From Bin87 sp965204395 (lineage in GTDB: Bacteria; Chloroflexota; Dehalococcoidia; Lucifugimonadales; UBA3495), in assembly GCA_965204395.1 (NCBI GenBank), contig OZ241987.1:124001-188000 (forward strand): a DNA stretch of 64,000 nt, written 5' to 3'. Shown in pieces: positions 43,980 to 52,918 of the stretch. Numbering within the stretch: the first letter of the stretch is position 1; every line of letters starts with the position of its first letter. The notes beneath the pieces were generated by a model. The model saw nothing but the letters and a program-made list of their open reading frames with translations. It did not search any database and was not told the origin of the DNA. The position numbers and the translations under genes were made by a program.

Positions 43980-44318
43980 ATGTCAATTCAATACAGTCGC
44001 GAAGATGGAATCCTGGATATACAGTTGGACGGAAGAATAGACCACCCCGCCGCCACAGACCTTGTGAATGACCTGGAGGCGGTCATAACGTCGGAGGACC
44101 GCGCCGTTGTCCTCAGCTTGCGACGGCTCGAATACATCAACAGCGCCGGCATGCGAGCTATTCTGGATGTGTTCCGGAAACTGGAACGCCAGGATGCCAA
44201 GTTCGCCATCTATTCCCCCATCGGTCCGGTTAAGGAAGTGTTCCAGATCAGCGGGTTTAGTCGCGTCATGGCGATCCATGAAACCAGGGACGGCGCGGTT
44301 ACCGCAGTAACTGATTAG
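43980..44318 (+). CDS. STAS-domain anti-sigma factor antagonist-like protein
   Basis: This 112-aa protein is a single STAS domain (ILDIQLDGRIDHPAATDL; VVLSLRRLEYINSAGMRAIL). The serine that partner kinases phosphorylate in SpoIIAA/RsbV is present as S55 in YINSAGM. No anti-sigma kinase (RsbW type) or sigma factor lies nearby, so its partners must be elsewhere. It is a lone gene convergent with the LigB-like gene. Confidence 0.9.
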   Translation: MSIQYSREDGILDIQLDGRIDHPAATDLVNDLEAVITSEDRAVVLSLRRLEYINSAGMRAILDVFRKLERQDAKFAIYSPIGPVKEVFQISGFSRVMAIHETRDGAVTAVTD

Positions 44319-44430
44319 CCAACTCCCCCAATCTGGCTACCCCGCGCCAATAAGACCAAACGAAACGCGGGACGCCATTCCCACCGTCCTGGATGAGGAT
44401 TGCGCCCCGCGCAGTTCTTATCGATAGTCC

Positions 44431-45426
44431 TTAGCCCCAGGTAGCAAACCCCATCGCGCACCCCGTCCCGGCCGGGGATCGGTAGCACGGCACGTAATCC
44501 ACCACGTCCATGTCCAGGTGCTCCGTAGCGCCTGTCACCACGATCCAGTTCCGGATCTCCGAACTGCCCGAGTTGATCTTCTCCCTCGGCAGCGCCATCA
44601 GTTGGTCCACGCTCTTTGCTTCCATGCCCGCCAGCGCCTGTTGGTCCAACTCCTCGTCCACCACGAAGTGGCTGAGCCCACCGGACGCCAGGATGCCTAC
44701 GCGAATGTCCTTGTCCCACGACTCGATGGCGTCGCGCAGGGCCTGGCCCAGGTTGAAGCAACGCTTGGGCGTCGGCTGGTTGGGCGGGTAGTAGGTATTG
44801 AGCATCACGGGCACAGTGGGGATGATGCGTTCGGTCATAATGCGGTTGTACACGTACCCGAAGGCATGCCCGATACCGCCTTGTTCACCGCGCCCACGGG
44901 TTGGGTCAAGGAACTTGGAACTGCCCACGTCGAACTCTGCATCCATCAGACTGTTGATGATATGCAGACCCAGCGCGGAGTCGGTGGGCACGTGCTGATC
45001 CTCGGTGTTGTAGCCAATCAGCGGACGGTTTCCGGTGGACGGCCCGGCCTCGTGGCCGGTCACCTTGACCTCATCGCCCCAATAGACGCAGAACGCCGGC
45101 ATGTTGTCGTCCAGCAGGTACTCGTGCTGGTCGTCGCCCACCATCACCAGCACGTCCAGATTGGCGTCGTAGAGCTTCCTGGACAGATGGGTGATGGCCT
45201 TCTGGTTCTGCTCGTGGCGTTGCTCGAACTTGGCCGGCGTGATCTCTTTCGCGATGCGCTCTGTATCGGTGCGGGCCAGGAGGTCCTCAAAGTTGGAGAC
45301 GATGCCGTCCGTGCCGATGAGTTCAAGATGTCCCTTGTCGCGCTCCCCCCGTCCGGCCCAACCGTCCGCGGGGGTGCTGAGCTGCGGGCTGTGGGAAGAT
45401 GCCAGGCCCAATACTAGTTCTGCCAT
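44431..45426 (-). CDS. LigB-family extradiol dioxygenase-like protein
   Basis: This 331-aa protein has the class III extradiol dioxygenase subunit B fold. The metal-site histidine lies near the N-terminus (GLASSHSPQL), another in VMVGDDQHEY, and family landmarks MLNTYYPPNQPTPKRC and ILASGGLSHFVVDEELD near the C-terminus, the latter with the usual catalytic His. It probably opens a catechol-like ring with Fe(II). CAGGAGCC precedes the ATG. It lies 63 bases after an amidohydrolase gene on the same strand, and the two probably form an operon. No LigA-type small subunit gene is seen. Confidence 0.88.
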   Translation of the reverse strand: MAELVLGLASSHSPQLSTPADGWAGRGERDKGHLELIGTDGIVSNFEDLLARTDTERIAKEITPAKFEQRHEQNQKAITHLSRKLYDANLDVLVMVGDDQHEYLLDDNMPAFCVYWGDEVKVTGHEAGPSTGNRPLIGYNTEDQHVPTDSALGLHIINSLMDAEFDVGSSKFLDPTRGRGEQGGIGHAFGYVYNRIMTERIIPTVPVMLNTYYPPNQPTPKRCFNLGQALRDAIESWDKDIRVGILASGGLSHFVVDEELDQQALAGMEAKSVDQLMALPREKINSGSSEIRNWIVVTGATEHLDMDVVDYVPCYRSPAGTGCAMGFATWG

Positions 45427-45489
45427 TGTCCGGCTCCTGTGTTCAGTGGTTAGTTGCTGTTGGCGGGTATTCTAACGCATTCGAGGGAA

Positions 45490-46506
45490 TCAATAACTGA
45501 TGCCGTACACCCGCATCGCTGTGTCGTGGAACAGCGCCGCCCGTTCGCTCGCCGTGTATCCGGCGGAAAGACGCTTGAACGCGTTGAATAGCACGTTGTA
45601 CGAATACGACGGTTTGTCCACCGGAAAGTTGCTCTCAAACATGCACCGCTCCGGGCCGAACTGCTCGATGCAGTAGTTCATCAGCGGCCCCAGCGTACCC
45701 GCAAGTTCTTCGGACCCTATGGGCGTTTCGCGCTCGTCCCAACGGTAGCCATATCTAACCTGTCCGACACCTCCCAGCTTTATCACCACGTTGGGACACT
45801 GCGCGACTTCCGCGACCCCTGCCCGCCACGCTGGCAGAACCTCGTCGTCCCGATTGGCGTACGGACCCACCCGGACCAGTCCGCCGATATGGTTGAGCAC
45901 AATGGTCAGATCGGGAACCGCTCTCGCCAGCGCCGCCAGATCCGGCAACTGCGGATGATAGAGCGAGTTCTCCAGTACCAGTCCCATATCAGCCATCACC
46001 CTTGCGCCTGCCCGGTAACCCTCCGAAGTCAGGGTGCCTTGAATGTCTCGGTTCACCAGTTCCGGACTCTCATCCCAGCCCGTCGAGTGTCTGACTCCCT
46101 TGAACCGGCCCGGGCTCGCGGCCCGCATCGCCTCCAGCACCGGCCTGACTCCATCGCCCAGCTTCAGGTCAGCATGCCCGATGATGGCCGCCGCCGCCAG
46201 CGTCGGACCGTGATCTCCGCTGGCGCTCGCTTCAGCAATCGTCTCAATGTATTCCACCTCGCCCACGGGCCGCATTTCCTCCGGCCCGTCCTGCCGGTAT
46301 TCGCACCGCACCTCGATGAACACCGTCGAGCGCACGTTATGTCCGCTCCCTACGTCCCCCGTCAGTTCCGGAAGCAGGTACCGCTGGTATGCCGGCGGTT
46401 CGGGCCGCGAAACCCAGAAATGATGGTGTGTGTCACAAATCGGCAGCTCCGGCTCCAGCGTTTCCTCAATAGTTTGCGCCAGCCAGTCTTCCCCTTTTAG
46501 AACCAT
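45490..46506 (-). CDS. Amidohydrolase family 2 (TIM-barrel metal-dependent hydrolase)
   Basis: This 338-aa protein has the metal-binding CDTHHHFW near the N-terminus, VFIEVRCEYR, GVRHSTGWDES, FVLNHIGG-type strand (TIVLNHIGGLVRVG) and FESNFPVDK near the C-terminus. These are typical of the PF04909 amidohydrolases that act on lactones or carboxylates (LigI type). The ATG at 46506 follows GAGGTGAGCGAC; the longer open frame upstream has no such site. It is probably co-transcribed with the downstream LigB-like gene, which supports a ring-cleavage product as substrate. Confidence 0.88.
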   Translation of the reverse strand: MVLKGEDWLAQTIEETLEPELPICDTHHHFWVSRPEPPAYQRYLLPELTGDVGSGHNVRSTVFIEVRCEYRQDGPEEMRPVGEVEYIETIAEASASGDHGPTLAAAAIIGHADLKLGDGVRPVLEAMRAASPGRFKGVRHSTGWDESPELVNRDIQGTLTSEGYRAGARVMADMGLVLENSLYHPQLPDLAALARAVPDLTIVLNHIGGLVRVGPYANRDDEVLPAWRAGVAEVAQCPNVVIKLGGVGQVRYGYRWDERETPIGSEELAGTLGPLMNYCIEQFGPERCMFESNFPVDKPSYSYNVLFNAFKRLSAGYTASERAALFHDTAMRVYGISY

Positions 46507-46680
46507 GTCGCTCACCTCTACAGCATTACGTCGCCGGAAAATTGCATTCACTCGGGATTGTATCGGATTGAGCCCATGTTTTCGTCGGTGGTGTGCGTGC
46601 ATCCCCGCCCAACAAAGTTTCCGCAGACCAGCCTGTTCATCAGTAACTGCTCAGACTCGAGGAGACCGTCAGGAACTCAA

Positions 46681-46800
46681 ACCGTCATACCGGCGGAAGC
46701 CGGTATCCATGTAACCTGTCGACAGGCATCCGTGAGTAGGACGAGGTTTTTCTGGATTCCGGTTCAAAACCTGCCCCGTACCTGATACGGGGTCCACAAT
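46681..46800. repeat. Composite palindromic intergenic repeat
   Basis: Three perfect dyads occur in 110 bases: ATACCGGC-GGAA-GCCGGTAT (46687-46706), CCTGTCGACAGG (about 46716-46727) and CCCCGTA-CCTGA-TACGGGG (46774-46792), with a GGATTCCGG motif between them. The first resembles the widespread GTCATTCCGGCGAAAGCCGG repeats of many bacterial genomes. It lies between divergent genes (46507-46958, 452 bases), which otherwise contain nothing recognisable. Confidence 0.7.
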
Positions 46801-46958
46801 GATGGGCTGAATTTGGAAATCGCTCAGTAAGTCTGAACTGTTACGTTCATCGGCATCCTTCACCAACCGCGGCCCGGTTTGCGGTACTATAGGGCACCGA
46901 GTTTCACCAACGTCCTTATGTGAGACTGGTGCTGACAATCCGGCGAGGAGACGAAAAC

Positions 46959-47846
46959 ATGGCTGATAAACAGATCCTGTGCGCGTTCGGCGTCGACTTG
47001 GACGCGGTCGGTGGCTGGTTGGGTTCCTACGGCGGCGAGGACTCACCCGACGACATCTCCCGCGGTCTGTTCGCCGGCGAGGTTGGCACTCCCCGCCTGC
47101 TGAAACTGTTCGAGCGACTCGACATCAAGACCAGTTGGTTCATCCCTGGCCACTCCATCGAAACCTTTCCGGACGAGTGCCGCATGATCGTGGAGCAGGG
47201 CCACGAAATCGGCATGCACGGTTACTCTCACGAAAACCCCATCTCCATGTCGCCGGAGCAGGAAGAGGCGGTGCTGTTGCGCTGCATCGACTTGATCACC
47301 GACCTCTCCGGCAAACGTCCCCGGGGCTACGTCGCCCCCTGGTGGGAGTTCAGCCACGTCACCAACGAACTTCTGCTCAAGCACGGCATCAAGTACGACC
47401 ACAGCCTGATGCACAAGGACTTCGAGTGCTATTACGTCCGCGTCGGCGACCGCTGGACCAAGATCGACTACGCCATGCCCGCCGACTATTGGATGCACGC
47501 CTTGGAGCGCGGCCAGGAAACCGACCTCGTAGAGATCCCGGCCAACTGGTACCTGGACGACCTCCCGCCCATGATGTTCATCAAAAAGTCCCCCAACAGC
47601 CACGGATTCGTGAACCCAAGGGACATTGAGTCAATGTGGCGGGACCAGTTCGATTGGGTCTATCGCGAGTACGATGAGGCCGTCTTCCCCATCACCATCC
47701 ACCCGGACGTCAGCGGCCGGCCCCAAGTGTTGCTCATGCTGGAACGTCTTACCGAGTACATCCGCTCCCACGACGGCGCCCGCTTTGTAACCCTCGAGGA
47801 AATGGCCGACGATTTCCTCGCCAAGCACCCTCGCCAAAAGTCGTGA
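46959..47846 (+). CDS. Polysaccharide deacetylase (NodB-fold) family protein
   Basis: This 295-aa protein has the NodB-type metal site: aspartates in CAFGVDLDAVGGW, and HxxxH in IGMHGYSHENP. FIPGHSIETFPDE and RGYVAPWWEFS follow, and FPITIHPDVSGRP stands near the end. This pattern is that of the cytoplasmic PuuE/HpPgdA-like group, which also includes amide hydrolases acting on small molecules. There is no signal peptide, which favours a small-molecule substrate over cell wall. GGCGAGGAG precedes the ATG at 46959. It starts a run of amidohydrolase genes. Confidence 0.9.
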   Translation: MADKQILCAFGVDLDAVGGWLGSYGGEDSPDDISRGLFAGEVGTPRLLKLFERLDIKTSWFIPGHSIETFPDECRMIVEQGHEIGMHGYSHENPISMSPEQEEAVLLRCIDLITDLSGKRPRGYVAPWWEFSHVTNELLLKHGIKYDHSLMHKDFECYYVRVGDRWTKIDYAMPADYWMHALERGQETDLVEIPANWYLDDLPPMMFIKKSPNSHGFVNPRDIESMWRDQFDWVYREYDEAVFPITIHPDVSGRPQVLLMLERLTEYIRSHDGARFVTLEEMADDFLAKHPRQKS

Positions 47847-47889
47847 ATTCCTCAGCGCCGATCCCATTCCCTACTCCCAGGAGACGCGT

Positions 47890-48885
47890 ATGCGCACCAT
47901 TGACTTCCACGCCCATCTCACGCCCCAGTGTTTCTGGCGCGCCACGGAAGGATCGGGCGACTGGCACTCGCTGAAGCGGGAAAACGACGCCCGAGGACGC
48001 GAAATCCTCGTAGTGGGCGACCGCCGCGGCCAACTGCCTCCCAAGTCCAGTTGGACGCCCGAACAGCGCCTGTCCGACATGGATTCTCTGGGCGTGGACA
48101 TGCACGTCGTGTCCCCATACTCCGGCTTCTACAACTACGAGCTTGATACCGACTTGGCCGTCGCCACCTCCCGCGAGTCCAACGACGAGATCAGCCAGAT
48201 GATGCAATCCTGGCCCGACCGGTTCGCCGGCTTGGCCACCCTGCCCATGCAGGACGTCCCCGCGGCCGTTGCCGAGCTGGAGCGGGTGATGGTGGACCTC
48301 AATTTCAAGGGCGCGGTCATCGACGACAAGATCAACGACAAGCTCCTGGACGAGCCTGAATTCATGCCGTTTTGGAAAGCCGCCGAGCAGTTAGGCGCGT
48401 TCATCCTGTTCCACCAGGGCGGCGACACCATCGTGGACCGCCGCATTCAGCGTTACCACCTGCCCAACTCGGTGGGAAATCTCGCCGACCGCACCATCAC
48501 CTTCGCCTCGCTCGTCATGGGTGGCGTCATGGACGCCTGCCCCGACCTCCGCATCTGCCTGTCCCACGGTGGCGGGTTCGCGTGCTACGGCGCCGGCCGC
48601 ATGGATCGGGGCTGGGAGCGCATCCCCCCGTCTGATCGTCTCGCCGCACAGCCGCCCAGCCAGTATCTGAGTAAGTTCTACTACGATTGCATCGTCTACA
48701 CCGAGCAGTCCCTGCGGTTCCTGATCGACTCGGTGGGGATCGACCGTGTTGTGTTCGGCACCGACTGGCCTTACGACATGGCCCAGGACTGGCCCGTCTC
48801 CTGGATCCTGAGCATGGAAAGCCTGACCCAGGATGAAAAAGACGCGATCCTGTGGAAAAACCTCGAAAACCTGTTGGGACTCTGA
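47890..48885 (+). CDS. Amidohydrolase, ACMSD-like (copy A)
   Basis: This 331-aa protein starts MRTIDFHAHLTP, the HxH metal motif of the aminocarboxymuconate-semialdehyde decarboxylase (ACMSD) group. RFAGLATLPMQD, FHQGGDT and LSHGGGFACYGAGRMDRGW supply further metal and substrate residues, and FGTDWPYDM the last aspartate. CAGGAGACG precedes the ATG. It lies 43 bases after the deacetylase-like gene and 36 bases before its own paralogue. Likely reaction: non-oxidative decarboxylation or hydrolysis of a ring-cleavage product. Confidence 0.92.
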   Translation: MRTIDFHAHLTPQCFWRATEGSGDWHSLKRENDARGREILVVGDRRGQLPPKSSWTPEQRLSDMDSLGVDMHVVSPYSGFYNYELDTDLAVATSRESNDEISQMMQSWPDRFAGLATLPMQDVPAAVAELERVMVDLNFKGAVIDDKINDKLLDEPEFMPFWKAAEQLGAFILFHQGGDTIVDRRIQRYHLPNSVGNLADRTITFASLVMGGVMDACPDLRICLSHGGGFACYGAGRMDRGWERIPPSDRLAAQPPSQYLSKFYYDCIVYTEQSLRFLIDSVGIDRVVFGTDWPYDMAQDWPVSWILSMESLTQDEKDAILWKNLENLLGL

Positions 48886-48921
48886 CCGCCGGTCTTACCC
48901 CCTCTATCCGGAGTGCGATTG

Positions 48922-49923
48922 ATGAGAGTTATAGATGTGCATGCCCACCTGGCTCCCCAAGTCCTGTGGAAGGCTTTTGAGCAGGGCCAGGACTGGCATG
49001 GCATGAACCACGAGGCCCGCGGCGACCAGGAGTTCATCGTGGGCAACGGCAAACGAATCCTGATCAACTCCCCAAAAATCCGGTACACGCCCGAGCAGCG
49101 CCTGGCCGACATGGACGCGGAGGGAACGGACGTTCAGGTCGTTTCCATCCACACCCCGCTGTTCCCATACCACTGGGACGCTACGGCGGCCGTTCAGGCG
49201 TCCCGGGAGGTAAACGACGAAATAGCGGGCATGACGAAGCAATGGCCGGATCGTTTCGCCGGACTTGCCACCCTCCCGCTGCAGGACGTTGGCGCCTCCA
49301 TCCAGGAACTGGAAAGGGCGGTCAACGGTCTTGGCCTCAAAGGCGCGGAACTGGACATGGTGGTCAATGGCCTCAACTGGGACGAACCCCGATTCTTGCC
49401 CCTGTTCAAGGCCGCCGAGGGACTGGGCGCCCTGCTGTTCTTCCATCCGCAACCCCAGGACAACGTCGTCGCCGTCGAGCGCACTCTGCGCTACGGCATA
49501 CCCAACAGCGTCGGCGTAGTCCTGGAAGACGCGCTCGTAGTCGCCACCCTGATCTGCGGCGGCATCCTCGAAGAATGTCCCAACCTTAGAGTTTGCATCG
49601 CCCACGGCGGCGGCGGCGCGTGCTTCGCAATGGGCCGCATCGATCACGGCTGGCAGGTCCGCACCGAAGCCCGCGCGAACATACTCAAACCACCCAGCGC
49701 CTACCAGAACCAGATTTACTACGATTTCCTCACCAGCAGCGAGGCCGGTCTGCGTTTCCTAATCGACACCGTCGGCGCAGACCACGTCGTCGTCGGCAGC
49801 GACTGGCCCTTCGTCGGCTGGGACCCGTCCCCCGGCGGATGGCTGGAGGGATTGCAAAGCCTCTCCCAAGAGGAAAAAGAAAAGATCTCCTGGCGCAACT
49901 TGGAAACCATGCTGGGCATCTGA
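48922..49923 (+). CDS. Amidohydrolase, ACMSD-like (copy B)
   Basis: This 333-aa protein is a paralogue of the previous gene with the same landmarks: VIDVHAHLAPQ, RFAGLATLPLQD, FFHPQPQDN, IAHGGGGACFAMGRIDHGW, VGSDWPFVGWDP. The two share their whole layout, including the SxQYxxxFYYDxxxxxEQSLRFLIDxVG-like block, so they arose by duplication. The ATG at 48922 is preferred; a GTG three codons earlier is in frame. Where copy A has HQGGDT, copy B has HPQPQD, so the substrates may differ. Confidence 0.92.
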   Translation: MRVIDVHAHLAPQVLWKAFEQGQDWHGMNHEARGDQEFIVGNGKRILINSPKIRYTPEQRLADMDAEGTDVQVVSIHTPLFPYHWDATAAVQASREVNDEIAGMTKQWPDRFAGLATLPLQDVGASIQELERAVNGLGLKGAELDMVVNGLNWDEPRFLPLFKAAEGLGALLFFHPQPQDNVVAVERTLRYGIPNSVGVVLEDALVVATLICGGILEECPNLRVCIAHGGGGACFAMGRIDHGWQVRTEARANILKPPSAYQNQIYYDFLTSSEAGLRFLIDTVGADHVVVGSDWPFVGWDPSPGGWLEGLQSLSQEEKEKISWRNLETMLGI

Positions 49924-49995
49924 TCGAGGTCATCATGTGAACCACGCGGCCCACTGCCGAACCCATTGCTCCACCATTGATTTGGACGAACCCCT

Positions 49996-51774
49996 ATGAC
50001 CCAACCTGACGCCAGCAACAGCATCCCGTGGCGCGAATGGAGCGAGGACGCCTTCGACGCCGCCCGTTCTGAGGGTAAGCCGGTACTCCTCACCCTCGGA
50101 GCCACCTGGTGCCACTGGTGCCACGTCATGGATCAGACTTCCTACGCCGACGACCGCGTCATCCGTCTGGTCAACGCCGGATTCATCCCCGTACGCGTCG
50201 ACGTCGACCAACGCCCCGACATCTCGCTCCGCTACAACCAGGGCACCTACCCGTCTGTCGCATTCCTCACCGGCGACGGTGAATTCCTCGCCGGCCGCCC
50301 CTACACTCCTGCGGACGAGATGGCCGTCCTCTTGGAGCAAATATCCAGTGGCGAATTCGTGCCCGAAACAGCCTCGGCAGCGCAAACCGCAGCGCGGTCG
50401 CCGCACGCTGGTGCTCGCTCCTCGTCAGATGCTGTCCTGGCCCGATTGCTCGACCTCTACGACGACCGTTTCGGGGGGTTTGGCGTCGAACCCAAGCAAC
50501 CCCCGTGGGAAGCCCTGTCCTTCCTCGCCGCCCGTTACGGCACCACCGGAGGCCGCCAAACCCTCGGAATGATCGAGACCACCCTGCAGGGGATGTGGCA
50601 CGGGATCTACGACCAAAAAGATCAGGGATTCTTCCGCTATTCCGTCAGCCGCGACTGGAAGGTGCCGCACTACGAGAAGATGCTGGTCTCCAACGCCAAC
50701 CTGCTGCTGGCATACCTCAGCGCCTACCAGATTACTCGCCGCTCCATGTACAAGGCTGCCGCAGAGGGGACCCTTGGGTACCTGCGATCCACCCTTTTCG
50801 ACCCCGACGCGCGCTTGTTCTTCGCCAGCCAGGACGCTGATGAACCGTTCTACCAATCGTCCTGGGAAGCGCGTGATGAGTCGACCGATCCGCCCATTGA
50901 TCGGACGTTGTACGCCGGCTGGAATGCCTTCGCCGCCCACGCCCTGATCGAGTCCGGAAACGTACTCGGACGCGCGGCATACGGCCGGATGAGTTCCGAA
51001 ATTCTCGAGAAGCTATGGCGAGAAAGCTGGACCGATTCGGGAGGACTGGCCCGCCGCGTCGGCGTATCCCACGACTCCACGCCCGTCCTCATCGACCAGG
51101 TATATTTCCTCAAGGCGTGGCTGGCCCTGTATCAGTCCACGGGCCTGCCTGAGCCATTGGACCGTGCGATTCAGGTCGCCGACACGACCCAACGGCTATT
51201 CGGCGCTCCGGATGGCGGCTGTTACGACACCACCGCGCCCCAGTCCTTCGAGTCCAGGTTCCTGCGTCGGGAACAACCCGTGCTGGACAACAGCGCTTGG
51301 GCGGAAGCGTTGTTGGTCCTGTCCCACCTGACTGGCGGCGATCAGTACCATCGACGCGCCGAGGCCGCGTTGGATATTTTCCAGTCGGTTGTGCCCGGCA
51401 AGAGTTACCTCGGCGACCACGCGACCCGTCGCATGGAGGAGGATGAGGAGGCTCTATTCCTCCCGGCCGGCGCTGCCTGGGGACGCGCCAAGGACTTCTT
51501 GATCCAGGGGCCAGTCAGCCTGGTATTGGTCGGCGACTCGTCCAACCCCGCCTACCACCGTCTCCATCGCGCCGCGCTGCGAATGCATGCGCCCCACCGG
51601 ATCGTCCAGCCGTTGGACGTCAGACGCGACGTTGATAGGATTACCATTTTGGGATTCCCGCCGAACGAAAGCCCCGCCCTGTACGCCTGCATGGGCAACC
51701 GGTGTCTCGCCCCAATCACAACGCCCGAAGGCGTCCGGGCAATGGCACGCTCTCACGCTTGGACGAGCCTGTAG
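49996..51774 (+). CDS. DUF255 thioredoxin-fold protein (YyaL/SPATA20-like)
   Basis: This 592-aa protein has an N-terminal thioredoxin-like domain with TWCHWCHVMD (CxxC, about residues 37-46) and VDVDQRPDI. A long helical domain follows with the (alpha/alpha) barrel landmarks GMWHGIYDQKDQGFFRYSVSRDWKVPHYEKM and DNSAWAEALLVLSHLT. It is shorter than the usual 650-700 aa, mainly because the family's opening SPYLLQHAxNPVxW region is reduced to IPWREWSEDAF. Function of the family is unsettled. It follows the amidohydrolase pair after 72 bases. Confidence 0.9.
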   Translation: MTQPDASNSIPWREWSEDAFDAARSEGKPVLLTLGATWCHWCHVMDQTSYADDRVIRLVNAGFIPVRVDVDQRPDISLRYNQGTYPSVAFLTGDGEFLAGRPYTPADEMAVLLEQISSGEFVPETASAAQTAARSPHAGARSSSDAVLARLLDLYDDRFGGFGVEPKQPPWEALSFLAARYGTTGGRQTLGMIETTLQGMWHGIYDQKDQGFFRYSVSRDWKVPHYEKMLVSNANLLLAYLSAYQITRRSMYKAAAEGTLGYLRSTLFDPDARLFFASQDADEPFYQSSWEARDESTDPPIDRTLYAGWNAFAAHALIESGNVLGRAAYGRMSSEILEKLWRESWTDSGGLARRVGVSHDSTPVLIDQVYFLKAWLALYQSTGLPEPLDRAIQVADTTQRLFGAPDGGCYDTTAPQSFESRFLRREQPVLDNSAWAEALLVLSHLTGGDQYHRRAEAALDIFQSVVPGKSYLGDHATRRMEEDEEALFLPAGAAWGRAKDFLIQGPVSLVLVGDSSNPAYHRLHRAALRMHAPHRIVQPLDVRRDVDRITILGFPPNESPALYACMGNRCLAPITTPEGVRAMARSHAWTSL

Positions 51775-51986
51775 CCCGACCTCGGCGGGCCAAGGCAACG
51801 TGCCCCGAGCTATCGAGGTCTCAACTTCCTCGACGGACGACGTTCGGCCGCAACCGGAATCGAAACGTCGTCCGCGGCAATCAGCAGTAGGTCACTACCC
51901 CAGGCCAGCCGGGTTCGACCAGCGTCGCTAGTCCACGCGACGAACCGGTCGAAACTGTCTGAAAAAGGGTACCGCGTCGGACGGGC

Positions 51987-52220
51987 CTAGTCCTCGGTGA
52001 TGTCCTCGCCCGAGTCCACTCGGAAACCGATGCCCAACTTCACCTGATACCAATTGGCCTGGCCATCATCAATGGTGCCTCTGATTTCCCGCACCTCAAA
52101 CCAGTCCAGGTTTCGGATGGTTTGGGCCGCGCGCGCGATGGCTCCGTCTATTGCTTCCTGCACGTTCGCGTTGGACGATCCCACCAGTTCCACTATCTTA
52201 TAGGTGCTTCCAGTAGCCAT
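51987..52220 (-). CDS. Dodecin family flavin-binding protein
   Basis: This 77-aa protein matches dodecins over its whole length: YKIVELVGSSNANVQEAIDG, RAAQTIRNLDWFEVREIRG (with the flavin-stacking Trp of DWFEV) and WYQVKLGIGFRV. Dodecins form twelve-subunit shells that store riboflavin or FMN. CGGAGTG lies 6 bases before the ATG. It stands alone. Confidence 0.93.
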   Translation of the reverse strand: MATGSTYKIVELVGSSNANVQEAIDGAIARAAQTIRNLDWFEVREIRGTIDDGQANWYQVKLGIGFRVDSGEDITED

Positions 52221-52420
52221 ATTTCACTCCGTTTGATTTGTTGGATTGTAAATCCATTATTTTCGGTCACGGCGACGATGTATGATAAGGGCCGCGCGCA
52301 CGCACGGCAACAATTCCCAGCCGTCAGTTTTGGCAAAGAAGTGGTCCAGTTGCCACTCGATTCCTCGTCGATTGGTTCTAAATGCCCTCGGGTTATGCCT
52401 ATCCACTGCCAAAATAACCC

Positions 52421-52828
52421 ATGAAAAACAGCGAATCACGCATCCTCACCACCCACACCGGCAGCCTCCCCCGACCATCCGGCTTGGTTTCAATGCTGGG
52501 CGCCGTGTTTCGCGGCGGGCCCGTGGATCCAACCACTCTCGATGCCGAAGCTCACGAGGCCGTCGCACACGAAGTCTCGGAGCAGCTCAACGCCCGAGTC
52601 GGCGTCATCGACACCAAGACCAACTACGTGGAACACCCTCGTCTCATCGCCGACCATTTGCATCAGGCCGTCGCCGCAACCGGCGGGGATCCCACCCGCG
52701 TGCCGGCCGGCGCCCATTGCGGATTCGTCACGTCAGCCGGCTCCAACTATGTAGAACCCGGCATCCTCTGGATGAAACTCCGGGCCATGCGCGGGGGCGC
52801 GGACCTCGCCAGCCGCGAACTGTTCTAA
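52421..52828 (+). pseudogene. Methionine-synthase-II-like gene with internal in-frame deletion
   Basis: The 135-codon frame joins two ends of a MetE-like (cobalamin-independent methionine synthase C-terminal domain) protein. Residues 1-50 (RILTTHTGSLPRPSGL) match the N-terminus of such proteins. From VGVIDTKTNYVEHPRLIADHL to SRELF the frame matches the C-terminal end, including the zinc-ligand-type cysteine in GAHCGFVTSAG. Family members are about 350-380 aa, so roughly 230 residues of the barrel are missing at the junction near codon 58. A functional enzyme is unlikely. Confidence 0.8.
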
Positions 52829-52850
52829 CCTGTTTCAGTCAACTCCTGGG

Positions 52851-52888
52851 AAAAAACTGGGCCGACGCGCAATAGTCGTTGGCCCAGT
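52851..52888 (-). terminator. Rho-independent terminator of FN3 metalloprotease gene
   Basis: On the minus strand ACTGGGCC … GGCCCAGT forms an 8-bp stem, extended inside by CGAC/GTCG with a small bulge, followed directly by TTTTTT. It begins about 30 bases after the stop codon of the metalloprotease gene. Confidence 0.85.
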
Positions 52889-52918
52889 GCGTCGGTCCAC
52901 TGGCTACCCTGTTTCGAG

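Noticed and set aside
44518..45417. 299-codon plus-strand frame opposite the LigB-like gene
   Set aside because: Antisense shadow; the LigB-like frame has the metal-site motifs and a ribosome binding site.
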